64,000 nt of DNA from Aspidiotus rigidus (taxonomy: Eukaryota; Arthropoda; Insecta; Hemiptera; Diaspididae): assembly GCA_035079385.1 (NCBI GenBank), contig JAVHKY010000018.1, positions 2,480,001 to 2,544,000 of the forward strand, read 5' to 3'. Shown here piece after piece: positions 24,561 through 36,319 of the stretch. A program made the position numbers and the translations under genes. The notes under the pieces were generated by a model. That model did not search any database. It saw nothing but the letters and a program-made list of their open reading frames with translations, and was not told the DNA's origin. Position 1 is the first letter of the stretch; every line of letters begins with the position of its first letter.

Positions 24561-24979
24561 TGTAAATTATTCTCATTAGAATTATAGAAACAAGCGTACA
24601 AATATATCCAGCTTCTTAGTACCAATACTGAATTGAATAATTTCAAAGATTATCCTATTTCAACACGGCCTACTTTATATAAGGCCGGAATGTAGCGAAG
24701 TCACAACGTCGCACTTCAGTGGATACAGAATTACATGGACGCTTATGGGAAAAAATGAAAAAATTTACTCGTACGCTAATAAAACGCGGTTTTCGAAAAA
24801 AACGAAGAGAATTTAATTTGAAGAGCAAACGATTTTCTGTTTTTTAATCCCCATTTCAGTAAAATTGATCCAGTACAAGTGCAGTTATCATCGTTTGAAA
24901 ATTAATAATCAGATGGGAGACAAGTGTGGTACACTTACACGGTAGTGCACCGATATGAACTGCCCCGAAACGTCACTGA

Positions 24980-24987
24980 TAAGAATC
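24980..24987 (+). repeat. Target-site duplication, left copy
   Basis: TAAGAATC directly left of the CAGGG end; identical to the right copy. Confidence 0.9.
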
Positions 24988-25922
24988 CAGGGATGTCAAG
25001 CCATTCGCGAATAGCTTAAACTTTAGCTCAAGCTTCTAAGCTAATCCACAAAATTGAACAGCTTAGCTTTAAGCTTTTCACTCATTTCATTAGCTTAATG
25101 TGAATGGCTATTGGCTCAGTGATTTTTTTTTTTTCAATTTCTAATGTATATGCCACGCCATTTGAGATTTGGCTATAAACTGACTTCCTATGATGTTGCA
25201 CAAAAATAAAATAAAATGTTTTCATCTAAAAAAACAAAACAAAATGAACGAAAGTAAAATTAAGTAAAATAATTTTGTTATTATAGAAAATTCTAAAACC
25301 AAAAACAAAAGTCAGGATTTTGAGCAAATTTACCCTGTTTTTTTTCTAGAACCACATATGCAGCATGACAAAAACAAGAACAAAATTAACAAAATTTTTT
25401 CAGAGAATGAGAATCAGGTCTTTATGGTAATATGGAAAACAAACAACTTATAAAATAAAAATAGTCGTGTCAGCCGATTCGCGCATTTTTCGGACAGTGC
25501 AGCATTTCTAAAAAATATTACCGGTATATTCTTCTCATATCAATATTTTGCGATCGCGAACTGCCAAGCGACAGTGTTGCTGTTGCTGTTGCTGATAAGT
25601 AATAACGCTTCTGTTCCCCGCTCTTGAAATTAGATTCACAATCGAGAGAAAGGAATTTAAAAATCATGAATTACTAGTATGCTTAGAGCCAATTTCCTTT
25701 ATTTATTTTTGCGTCTATATTGCATTCAAAATGAAGCCCAATGCCGGAAGCCGGCGCAGCGGCAGGCCGCAGGGTAATAGGAAGTCAAAAGTGCTTGCTG
25801 ATTGACTGACTTTGCGTTTAATGCAGCAGGGAAATGACTGACTTCTCATCGGCTTAATAATCGTCAAAGCATTAGCTTAAGCTTTGGCTTAAGCCATTAT
25901 TGGCTTAAACTTGACATCCCTG
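24988..25922. mobile_element. hAT-type non-autonomous element (935 bp) with 8-bp target duplication
   Basis: The ends CAGGGATGTCAAG and CTTGACATCCCTG are exact inverted repeats, and both sides carry the same 8 bp, TAAGAATC. An 8-bp duplication with CAGGG ends is diagnostic of the hAT superfamily. Subterminal DNA is rich in TTAAGCTAAT / ATTGGCTTAA words in both orientations. There is no transposase frame, so it must have moved using a transposase made elsewhere. Two identical duplications suggest a fairly recent insertion. It lies inside an older inverted-repeat element. Confidence 0.9.
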
Positions 25923-25930
25923 TAAGAATC
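25923..25930 (+). repeat. Target-site duplication, right copy
   Basis: TAAGAATC directly right of the CCCTG end. Confidence 0.9.
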
Positions 25931-25975
25931 CACTGCGCGCTGTTGTCATTTTCTCTCATATAAAGTAGGCCGTGC

Positions 25976-26163
25976 CGCCGTGATTTTAAACTGGGTGTCC
26001 ATTTAGCATCTAGACAAAATGTACACAGGATAACTTTTTCATTATCAACTCGGTTGCAGCGCGCGGGTGGCTGCATTTGCAATTGCAACTTTTCATCAAC
26101 AAAATCTGCCCACACTATAGCCCACACTGACCCAAAGTCTTCAAAAATTTCACATACCAACAT
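25976..26163 (-). other. Unrecognised minus-strand open frame beside the MITE cluster
   Basis: The frame begins with ATG at 26,163 and reads MLVCEIFEDFGSVWAIVWAD, with several Cys and Trp and a plausible soluble composition, then runs on into the transposon ends at 25,897-25,974. It may be a captured gene fragment or chance. No family is recognised and no splice signals are obvious. Confidence 0.2.
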
Positions 26164-26379
26164 ACTGGTACTTTTAAACTTAGTCTGAGTTAGTAATCAT
26201 TTTAATTAACACTCAGATTGAATTAGTCCCTTGTGTTCTTCATTGTTTGTTGCTGTGAATTTAGTGTGTTTGTCGTGTATCTAATTGTTGTTATTTGTAT
26301 CAAATTTTGATAACACTCATTAGTTTTACCTGTTGTTTATTCGTTCCGTGCTTAATTAGTTTTGCTTATTCCTTGGTAC

Positions 26380-26470
26380 GGTAGTCATAGTCATGTCTAG
26401 TGTTCTGGAGAAAAAACTGAAATAAAGTAGGAGTTATCGTCTGGATTCAAGTAAGTTTCAAGTACTTAAA
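26380..26470 (+). other. Short frame followed by a possible splice donor
   Basis: ATGTCTAGTGTTCTGGAG starts an 10-codon frame ending in TAA, and GATTCAAGTAAGTTTC 45 nt further on resembles a donor site. It could be a leader exon with a small upstream frame, but there is no acceptor or next exon I can pair with it. Confidence 0.12.
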
Positions 26471-26563
26471 ATATCGACGGGTAGATAATCCTGTTTTGTT
26501 TTAGGCGAATGGACCGTGTTATTGTGACGTCACAACTATCGATATCATGGATGAAAAGATCGA

Positions 26564-26799
26564 TTTTGTCCATTTAGCATTTTGCTCCCATAAGAAATAC
26601 ATGTGGAGCAGAGATTACTACGCTACCAATTGAATATAAAAAATGATACGGTCAAGGATTTTTTTTACAAGTAGCAAGAAGTTGATAAATTTGAAATATC
26701 AACTTTTCTGTGAATTTTAACATCTCATATTAAATTAATACCATGGTCATCTTTGCTCCGCATGTATTTCTTATGGGAGCAAAATGCCGAATGGACGAA
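26564..26799. mobile_element. Hairpin MITE, about 235 bp with about 50-bp inverted ends
   Basis: GTCCATTTAGCATTTTGCTC and the following CCATAAGAAATACATG at 26,569-26,602 are mirrored with few mismatches at 26,755-26,797. Centre is AT-rich without coding potential. No clear target duplication. Confidence 0.8.
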
Positions 26800-27084
26800 T
26801 TTTCAGCAGAATAGGTACTTCTGCCAGAAATAGCTCACTCACACTTATGCATCTTGCACTCACACTCATGTTGCGTTATCACAAATAACACAGTCCATTA
26901 CTTCGTTCAGCTCATTGTGACCCGGTTGAGCTGCAAGAATACTCATTCGTTTTCACGCGCAAGTTCTTTATCGGTACCTACCTACTTCAAAGTCCATCTC
27001 GTAGACAATACCTATCTACCTATTCGTTGTTACTGGCTAGAACTTGTAACACTATGAGTCAGAAGTTTAGAATATAAACCAGCG

Positions 27085-27420
27085 ATGTTACACGAAAACG
27101 AAAATGAATCACAAAATTAACGAAATTTTTTGGGCTGAAATAACGAAACGAAATGCAGTTATGTGAACGAAAATATTTCCGTTCCAACAGAAAATTTGGG
27201 AAAAAGGAAATACCGAAACGAAATTGGAGACGTCTGAGCAAAATCAATGCATTGTGCACGAAAACAAATATCGAAAATAACGAAATTTTTTGGGCTGAAA
27301 TAATGAGGAAACGAAATTCAGTAACGAAAACGAAAGTAATTTCGTTTTAACAAAAAATTGCAAGATAACGAAAATAAATATCGAATAGAAATTCAAGGAA
27401 TTTTGTGCAACATCTCTGAT
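27085..27420 (+). repeat. Internally repetitive ACGAAA-rich block
   Basis: The 24-bp stretch starting ACGAAATTTTTTGGGCTGAA occurs twice, near 27,119 and 27,280, and words such as ACGAAAACGAAA and CCGAAACGAAA recur throughout. The two halves look like a degenerate tandem duplication of about 160 bp. Confidence 0.65.
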
Positions 27421-30400
27421 ATAAACCGGATTCGTATCTTTATTTAGGTAGGTTGTAAATGGAGTTCAGTACCTACTCTAAGTTATCGATCAATGATGCT
27501 ATTCGGACTGTGCAAGCAACAACAACAACAAAGAATTTTCAGTTTCGCAAAATTTCCTACAATATTATATTTTCTTGAAAGAGAATTGTATGCTCATTAA
27601 ACTTTGTTCTTTGCGTTTTTCTTCAAGTTCAGTATTTATTGAGAAATTTAAGAAAAAACTGAAAAACTGTATACTTACTCGAATTGTATAATTATTATGA
27701 TCACCCTTTCCTTATCAGTACTTTTTCATATATAGATATAATTTTACATGGGCGACGCTAGCGCACCTATAGGTGCGATATGCACACTCCGAATAGAGTC
27801 ATGATTCAAATTTTACCGTAATCGTTTTTTTTTTTTTTCAATAATTTTGCGATAACTAATTGTTGAACCATTCGCGAATCGTTCTCTTATCGCAGAAGTG
27901 CGGAACATTTTCCTCAGTGTATAGGTATCCGCCCATTTTGATTTGTAAGGAAAATTCATCAATCTTCCAAAATTGATCCAATTGTTCATGATTACCGATA
28001 CCTATACAGGTGAAGTTAGAAAATGTACTAGAAAAGAATTTTCAACGATGATAAAATAACAGTGTGTATAACTTATCGATCACGTAAAACTACATACGAG
28101 ATTTTCTTACGCTTCAATTATCATGTACAGTTTTACATTCGATGTAGTATTTTCTTATAACATCTGTCTCGGGGGTGAATATTTAACTCGAATTCGTAGA
28201 AGTACTCTTCGTTTCTACTCTAGTCATGATGCTCGCCATAAAAGTTTCGCATAATTCTGTCGATATATATATATATATATATACATACCTTTTTTTTTCT
28301 TCTCCGAGGAGAATACATTTTCTTACCCAACCTAATTATGTATTCACACCGTTTGCGTCTCTTTATTCTGTACGAAATCAGTTTGATAGACTATTCATCT
28401 GCAAATGACTTCATACATGAGGTTTCATTAGAAGAATGGAATGCCAACGGTCAACTTCTTCCTTCCTGTTTTATCGCGCGCTAATTAAGACATCAACTAC
28501 TGTACCTGCTAGGCCTATACACTAGGTATAGACTACCTATAGAGGATTATAAACCTTAATTTTAATATCGACCGTCATTTACACCCCGTACGTGCGCACG
28601 TAAACCTTGATAATCTGTACGTACTTTTTTTTTTTTCAAACCGTCGATAATATGCTTGAAAATTTTTGTAGACGCTATCGCAGGTGGTATAATAAGGCAA
28701 TAAAAATGTTTTCACGATCTTCATTCTTGATATATGGTTACCGAATTCATTCTATAGAATCGTAATTAGCTAAACAGAATTTCATTTACGAGTACTGCGT
28801 ATGGCAATAAGTCCAAGTTCATTTGCACATAATCTTTGAATGAGAGGAGAATTTCGATACCTGTTCTGCGCAAGGAGTTCTCGCTGATGACACCAGCGCT
28901 ACGTAATTAAGAAAAATGATTCACGGAAACAATGGTATTTTCTGGTAGAGGCGATGATACCCTTTATGGATTCCCCGCTCACATATTAATGCGTCAATTG
29001 TCAACAGTTACTCAAGCTAGAGCTGATATAACTTTACACTCCTCACGGTAGACGGAGAGGAGGGGTAGCGAGACATTTCAGCGACAATAGTTGTGATCTT
29101 CGTTGTCGTCCGTTTCTCAAATAATTGAAAATTCCACGATCGCGCGACGTCGTCGTCGCAAGTACACAATCCACTATATTCCCATTCTTGAATTAACTTA
29201 ACGGACGTTGTAAAACTGGCTCGGATTCATTCTTGTCCCTCTTCAACCATATCTATGAATGAACATGAACGTAAATCTGGTTTTCAGCTACCGACGGCTA
29301 TACCTACACACACATCAGGCTACTCGACTTTAAAACTACTGCTGCTCGCTTCGCTTATTCCCATTCATACCTATAATGTTTTTTAAAAATCTAGTCGAGT
29401 ATTGTTTTGCGTTTATAGTTCGGTGTGTATAGACTTCCAGAGAGGATCGGCGGAAACTATTTTTCTGGTGGAATGAGAAGGGAAACGATATCTCGGAACG
29501 GCGAACAATAATCGAAATACGTTTCGACATATCGTGTCAAAGCACCGACTTCATTTCCATCGGTATTCTTGGTTTAATTGTGGTATTTCAGTCGGAAATA
29601 ATGTGTAGGTTTTCTTCTCCGTCTATGCGTTTTTAATTCGCTCGAGAATAAATTTATTGTAAAGATTTTCATGTATGTAGGCCCTACACGAACACACCAT
29701 AGTAAACGCAGTTTTGATTGGAAGACATTTTTTCGAGTACATTATGTACCTACCTTTATTTTGCGGATCATTACGCGTTACGTATGGACGTTAAAAAAGA
29801 ATGGGTGTTGAAGTCAATTACCGAGTGCTATAGAAAAAAATGCCTGGAATTACCCCATATCGTTGCTTATTAATAGAACTTGAAGTAATTGTATATGCTT
29901 TGTTTCACCGCCCTTGGTTGAACACCAGCTTTCGCTCTCTCACAACCCCAACATCAAGTTGTACCCAGATTCAATACCTTGCGTACTGGGTCCTTTCTCT
30001 CTCTCGGATACGGCCAAATATCCCTGATAATTGAGTTTTAGCTTTTTTATTTTGTAACTAAATACTTATGTTACTCCCATTTCTCGAAATATTTATTTTA
30101 ACGATATTGAAAATGTTAAAAACGTGATTTATTTTATATCTCATACATCATTTTCCGGTATATTTTTCCTTGCACCTCCGCGATTGAATAATCGAGGGGT
30201 AAATTTTGAACTTTCCTTCGAATTTATAAAGGACGAAACCTGTGGGGGAGGTTTGAGGCCCTTGGTATTCTGAACCATCCTGCTCTCGTACTGGGGTCAA
30301 AGTATGCGGGAAGCGCGCTCCCTTCACGATATTCTGTAGTTGAAAAAATAAAGGCTAATGGGTAAATACCGTTTATCTTTCTTTTTAGCGTATACTTTAT

Positions 30401-30439
30401 AAATTTGTGACAAAATTCAGCGAATTTTTCTATTTACGA
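27421..30439. other. No gene recognised
   Basis: AT-rich DNA with a TA microsatellite at about 28,262-28,282 and several poly-T tracts. Frames of 60-64 codons only. A small GC-richer patch lies at 29,040-29,160. Confidence 0.5.
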
Positions 30440-32485
30440 GCCATTCCATAGTAGGCATAGTGTCAGAATTATTTTTCAAGGCTTTGATATGTGAGATAGG
30501 AATCTCCATGAAGGCTCAAATGGGAAGAATTTGGAGACGGGTGAAGGAATGTTCAACTATGAGAGGTCAATGGAGGCATGGTGGGAGGGGTGATGAGTCT
30601 CGTTGGATGAGGTGATGCGTATGTGCCCTATTCAAAGTCGAGAGAGAATGATCTCGAGTCTCTGATGGATGAAGACAGGGGAGCGGGTTTCCCTTGATTT
30701 ATTTATTATAGGATTGATTATTTGACCAGGGTGAAATCCATGAGTTTGCGATAGTTTTGTTTGTAGTCTAAAACTGGGGGATGAGTATTGTCGGTGATCC
30801 TATCTAAGGTGGTGGCTTATTTTGCTGCTCGATCGCTTGGGATCCAGATGAACACGATGAAAGAGTTTATCAAGGGGAGCGTGAGCTGGATTCTTTGTGC
30901 AAGGGGGTTTGTGTTTCGGGAATCTAGGTGAGAATAAAGAGAAGAAATTGAATCGACGAGGAGGAGGAATTTGCAGAGATAAGATGAATAAGCGAATGTA
31001 GCCATCAGCTCGGCTGTGTAAATTTTGTTTGTTGAGCCTTTAGCGTTCCGCCAGTTCTGTCATTGATTTTCGATCCTTTTGTGAGACAAATGGTGAAGTT
31101 GACATGTTCTTGAAGTACTATTCTGATATGAGTGGAAGAATTATTTCCGACTGGGGACCTGTTCTGTGGGTGGTCATTTCGAAGAATTTGCCTTGATGTC
31201 CAACCAAAACAAACTTTGACAATAAAAATGGTCCAAGTCCCTTTCCTATCAATATGTGATAAGAGAGGGACTTGGAAAAGTTTTGACTTTTGAGCCATAG
31301 TATAATAATATGAATCTTTCATCGTGAAAACCACGTTAGTTCATGGAAGTAAATTTGATAGATGAAAAAGACGTATTCTAAAGCGACTCGAAACAGTGTG
31401 ATTGAAGTGTATGGATATCCTGTAGGACAGAAGAAGTGTTGATGAATCGAACCGTGTCAATATTGAAACGCAGAGTGTTTATCACCGCCCCCTTCCACAT
31501 GTGACTTAGGTGGTTTTCAAAATGACCGATGTATTGAAACACTGATTAAGCTACATTCGGTATTTCGTTAGTTTTAAATACGTTGATGTGTAGTTGATAG
31601 AGGGTGACATACTGATTCAAAAATGAATTAAAAGTGTATTTTGATAAAATTGTGACACACGTGGTTTTCAGAATGCCCGATTCATATGATAGGAAAAAAA
31701 CTTATAGAAGGAAATTTCGCGACTCTCGGGTAAATAATATATGATAGAAGGAGGACTAAATGATAGGAAAAGAACTTCGAAAAAGTTTTACTTTCAGGCT
31801 TTATACACCATGATACAAGAGACTCAGAAAAAGGAAGATGGTAAGAGCGGTAAGGATAGAAGAGGAATGCTCGGACTACGAGATTTTTTCGTCATATTTC
31901 CTCTTCTGATGTCCTAATTCTCAAAACCAAAACAAATTCGATCCATATAATAGGTTTCCTACGTTCCTCGTCCAACTTCGATAAGGCAGCAATCGTTTTT
32001 GGATGAGGCAATTCCTTTGAGATTAAATATGATATCGGGTAAGGAGTTATTCCAGAGGGACAGAGCCTATGCGGGGGGATAAATGAGGTTGGATTTATTG
32101 AAGGCGTTTTCCAGTTGTATTGGAAGTTGTTAGTGGAAAAAATTGAGTTGTATGTAGGTAGGCTGGGGTGTTGTAGAGGTGAAAATGAGTCGATGATAGA
32201 GTTCCGCGTATAAGCTGTATTTGGGTTTTATCCGACATGCTTTTAGAGCCATTCTGATAGAGTTTTAGTAATTTCAGGATGGATTTATTTGCTTGGTCGT
32301 ATACTGAAGCCCCATAATTCAGACTTTTGTAAAGTTGAAGCTGATGGTTCCTGTTGTATCCTTCGGAGGGATGAGACAACAACCACTTCAAGATGTTGAA
32401 AGTGTTCATGTATTTGACTTTGAGAATTCTGATCTGAGGGTTTAATAAAATATACTGAAGCTGAAGAAACGAGCTCACCAATGCT
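30440..32485 (-). pseudogene. Jockey-type LINE relic: reverse transcriptase end, RNase H and C-terminal zinc-finger region
   Basis: On the minus strand, 32,480-32,095 reads as the C-terminal part of a Jockey-type reverse transcriptase: LNILK/VLSH-like block (FNILKWLLSH), then LQLYKSLNYGASVYDQANKS, matching the family pattern LYxSLxxxxLDYGSxVYxxAxKS. Further down, at about 31,090-30,820, comes an RNase H domain: ICLTKGSKINDRTG, where the family has TDGS (the first catalytic Asp is Lys here), then after a frameshift NKIYTAELMATFAYSSYL, LLLVDSISSLYSHL and FIWIPSDRAAK, which match the ExxA, DSxxxL and W-PSHxG motifs. At about 30,620-30,530 PLIVEHSF resembles the C-terminal LTVEHIL block. Stops and frameshifts make it dead. 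It is 5'-truncated near 32,480 and is split by the foldback element at 31,140-31,997. Confidence 0.8.
31140..31997. mobile_element. Foldback-family element inserted in the Jockey-type relic
   Basis: The left end carries GGGGACCTGTTCTGTGGG and the unit GAGGGACTTGGAAAAGTTTT followed by GAGCCATAGTATA; the right end carries the inverted blocks AATAGGTTTCCTACGTTCCT and GTCCAACTTCGATAAGG. The same blocks form arms A and B of the 14.8-15.7 kb element. Reverse transcriptase and RNase H sequence lie on either side, so the element entered an existing LINE copy. Its arms are more diverged than those at 15 kb. Confidence 0.6.
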
Positions 32486-34034
32486 TATTGCAAATTTTCT
32501 TGTCGTTTAACTATTACCCTGAATTTACCAATCATTACAAAACAGCCACCATTAGATTTCTGCACTATTATCAATCATTTTTCGTTAGTTTCCTGTATCG
32601 TTACATTTTTATAGAGCGAATAGTCGAGCAATGTATGATTGGTTTTTCAAGTTCTTAGTACGGTGTCTGAAAGGCGTGTCATTTTAGAAGTGATCCCTCA
32701 AGCCACTCATTTGCAAACAAGAGCAAGACACTAGACTACTGTGTGCGTATTGTGTAAGCATGATATATCTAGACATAAATAATGTCAAGGCTGACGATTG
32801 ACTTTATGCAGTTTCAATATTAATTAATAAATTCAATATATCACGAAATTGGTATTCTAATTGCGAAAATTATTATGAGGAATGGATAGCTAAACGTGTC
32901 ATTCTTGCATTAAGTACACATCTACGCTGCATTCCTTGACGTCGTCCTTCAAACAGCAAAAAGCGTCAACCGACGTTGCATTTTTTTCTCTCTCTACACA
33001 CTTCTCTGTGCGCTTTAATTAACGCATAAATATCGCGTTTTTCCTTATTTGCGTTTCGTTTGACGTATGTGTATGCGTTGGAGGACGCATTTGTCCATAC
33101 AGATAAAGTAAAAATAGGTATATGATTTACTTGGATGCATCGTATCCTGTATGGATTCGAGACCATATAATATCGATCTGAATTTTCGTATTGATATTAT
33201 TCTTTTATAACTCGACAAGTATTAAACTCATTTGTTAATTTACTAATAATTACGACGATGACGCTAATAAAAGAAACCCGTGTAGCGGTAATGACCTAAT
33301 AATTATCCGAATAAGTAATAAGAGCTTAGCGGGTACTTTTTTCTTCTTTCGAATTTATAGCCTTGTGTAATTAATAGTCGAGAGTATAACGTGACAGGAT
33401 GCCCGTCGGTCATTACGACCGTGAATTTTTAATAATTTCTTCTTCGAATAACACTCTAACCTTTTATCCTACATAGTTTTTCAAGAGCCTTTTCGTCTCA
33501 CTCGCACCTACTCTCACTCTTCCGACGTATGATTCGTCTGTATGCAAATTATTTCGAGGAATTTTTTGTGCATTCAGTGCACGCAAACTCTCAAGTAGTC
33601 TCAGCTTATTCGTGTTGCAGTTTTAACTCAGCTGGAACTAGAGCTGCAGAACTTTTTATGCGTACAGAATGAGCCGTTGTGTAGGAAAGTGAGAGGAGAC
33701 GATGGGGGAGGAGGAGGGTATGAGAATTGAAACGCATTAAAATATCGGGTTTGTACGCGACGCCTTTTAAATGGAAAAGAAACGCGATGTAATACCGGAA
33801 ATCATCTGACACCTATATTCGTGTTGGACTACCAAAGGTTGTATAGTGTAAAGAACGGGCGTCGGGTTGGTCTTACGTGCTATCCGTGTAGACCGCTTCG
33901 AAAACGAGTTTATTACAGGTGTTAAGTGCGGGTGTTAGTTCTGAATGACTGTGAAATAATTATTAGCATGCGAGTTGTCCGGCTGATGGAATAAGAGGTG
34001 GCGCGTAATCAAAATGTGTGAATATTAACATTAA
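32486..34034. other. No gene recognised
   Basis: Largely unique AT-rich DNA between two LINE fragments. Frames up to 68 codons, none recognisable. Confidence 0.5.
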
Positions 34035-34434
34035 TTATCTAGCTGCGTTAGATTTTATATTTGTAGAACGGCAGTAATGTATGGGATTTTTATTTGAATC
34101 AAACTCGATTATGCCCAGGGGAACTTGAGTGAGGCGTTTGGTGCAAATGAAATCCAGGTAATTTTGGTTCTGGACCTCTGATGAAAAGCTGTGGTTCACA
34201 CCCAGAGAATCTTTTCCAGATTTCGTGATAAAGCTCTGAAAAGGTAGGAGGTACGTTTCCCGTGATTCTGATACGATTCTTTTCCGTCGTTCGAAATGAT
34301 ACCCCAGAAGATCCATATCCACATAATATTAAGTCTTTGAAATGACCGGTTTCATGATATAGAGGTCTGAAGAGGAAGGAAGGTACTGAATGCGATTCCA
34401 TTTTCTTATACGAAAAGCTGCTCGGGAGACCCAC
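34035..34434 (-). pseudogene. Possible ORF1 (gag-like) remnant of a LINE
   Basis: Two overlapping minus-strand frames together give an RIRITGNVPPTFSELYHE block followed by TKRLTQVPLGIIEFDSNKNP. This order resembles the ORF1 protein of several insect LINEs, where an I-x-GVPP stretch precedes RLxxR and a PTxxVxxxFxSxxxP block. The frame changes between the two parts. The expected CCHC knuckles are not seen. It may belong to the same LINE type as the relic at 30.4-32.5 kb, but 1.5 kb of unrelated DNA separates them. Confidence 0.4.
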
Positions 34435-34794
34435 ACTGACTCACATTAGGTAGATTAATGAGGTATTACGTGGTGTAACATCATTGATGTAAGCCGGATA
34501 TTACGTATTATGATCTGTGATGACATTTTTCAAGAGGGATTCTGACGTCAACCTTCCTATGTATGGTGGACCTTGGGACTTATGTATAGGAGAAGAAGGA
34601 CCCGGGAAAGGTTCGTTATTGGAAGTGAAAGGGTCAAGGAATGTGTATTTTTGAGATATTATTTATGTGTGGATACTAAACAATTGTACCTCCCCCTCCC
34701 TCGTCAGGACCTTGAAAAATCTTGAATATAGAGCTCTGTACACACGAACAGTGGGACCTGGCGAAATTTTGATTCTTGAGCTTTCAGAATAGCG
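34435..34794. other. Weak foldback-like words, no gene
   Basis: Contains GGGACTTATGTATAGGAGA and GGGACCTGGCGAAATTTTGA, which resemble the 47-bp units of the foldback family but without recognisable arms. One TGACGTCA at 34,543. Confidence 0.35.
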
Positions 34795-35380
34795 CACTTG
34801 CCCAACGAATCAGGTCAACTTAAAATCGACGACATCTTGAGCCATTTTAGTTCCGCTCGATACCGTCCGAAAATCAATTCAAGATGACTGGAAATCGACT
34901 CAAAATCTTCCTCTCCTATATTTACTATCGACCCATCGTCGATATCGTAAACTTAGTCGACTGTCAGCATCATAGATTGATGTCAAACTGAAAATTAGTC
35001 AAGAGAAGACTTTCAGTCTACGTTGACATTTCATCGATTTTGAGTGCCAAATTTGGTAGGGTTCAGAATCAAAGTATAGAAAAAAAGTCGATACTTGGTA
35101 TTAGACTCCAATAGCCATCTATTGGACCATTGCTGCTCTGGTCAAGCGTAATTAAGATTCTGAACAACCTCATTATATAACTACGACTACGTCTTCTGTC
35201 TGCGAGTAGTGACGTCACAAAACAGACAGAGTGCTACGAGGGGGTGACTACACATCGACTCTAGATCGAGGTTAGTTTGAGGTCAATTTGAAGTCCGATT
35301 CCAGGTCGACCAGCAGACCTTTCCAGCTATATTCGAATTGACGTTGAAGAGCAGCCGATTTCACGTACATAAAAAATCTG
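34795..35380 (+). repeat. TCGA-rich mosaic repeat, copy 1
   Basis: Dense in AATCGACT, GTCGAC, GTCGATT and TTGACGT words. The part 34,803-34,935 aligns with 35,962-36,125 (shared order: AAATCGAC, TTTTAGTTCCGCT / TTTAGTTGCGCT, ATGACTGGAAATCGACTC, CTCCTATATTT). The part 34,965-35,055 aligns with 51,445-51,560 (AAGACTTTCA, TCGATTTT, TAGGATTTG / TAGGGTTCAG). Confidence 0.65.
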
Positions 35381-35939
35381 GAGAAATCGAGCTGAAAGCA
35401 AAATTAAGATATATGTTTATAACTCGGGTATCCTCCTTACGCCTTCATTGATACTTTCCCCTCCTCTGAGATTGTAGAGACCTGAAATAATTACATGTCA
35501 TCTCTACTCAAAATTGAGAACTTGTTGTTCGCGAAATGAGAATTATAACCTTTTTAATACGGTTTTGAAGAAAATCAAACCTTTATCTGCAGTATTTCAG
35601 AATTTCTATTGCATTCTCCTTTCATTTTAAGAAAATTATCTTGTTCTTTTATGAATGTTGTAATTTCAAATGACTCACGATTTAACGTTGTCGATATTAT
35701 TTTGTCTGTTGTAGGTGAGTTTCATATACTTATCATGAATTTCACCGCAGAAAACGAGGAAATCTAAGTACCGTGTGTTCCAGTTTCAAACTTGTAACGT
35801 ATTGTGAATATTATGTCCTAGCCACATAGTGTAATTATAAATAGTTCGCGCAATGGCTTGAAATTTAGTCATAAAAATTTGGAGTTTAAAACTATGTACA
35901 TACGAACATTGTGGGACTAGGCCAAACTTCGATCCCTAA

Positions 35940-36135
35940 ACTTTATACTATAGGACTGGCCCTATATGAGCCATGTTGACGCCAAATCGACTCGCTATTT
36001 CGATCAAAAGTCGACTTAAAATCGACGTTCATTTTGAATCGATTTAGTTGCGCTTAATGCGAACCGGAAATCGATTCATAATGACTGAAAGTCGACTCGA
36101 AATCGACCGCTCCTATATTTCTCGACACAGTCGAC
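35940..36135 (+). repeat. TCGA-rich mosaic repeat, copy 2
   Basis: Same order of blocks as copy 1 over about 165 bp, including AAAGTCGACTTAAAATCGAC and CGAAATCGACCGCTCCTATA. Confidence 0.65.
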
Positions 36136-36319
36136 GTCTTTTTGGGTCATTTTATGAAACTTGCATCCTAATTGTGGTCAATAATGACAATTCTAGTAAT
36201 TATATAAGTTCGTGAATTTTGAATGAAGGCACGATATGACCGGTCTTATGGTCATTTCGTGAAGAGAGTACTATCAGTCATTAATATTACCTTGCACTTT
36301 ATTTCAATCAAGTTGGAAA

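Larger units (their letters stand above)
24664..25974. mobile_element. Inverted-repeat element with CACGGCCTACTTTATAT ends, host of the nested hAT MITE
   Basis: CACGGCCTACTTTATAT at 24,664-24,680 is mirrored at 25,958-25,974, and weaker similarity (CACAACG, then CAGTGGAT) carries the inverted ends inward to about 60 bp. Without the inserted MITE the element would be about 370 bp, typical of a MITE. No clear target duplication is seen. Confidence 0.65.
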
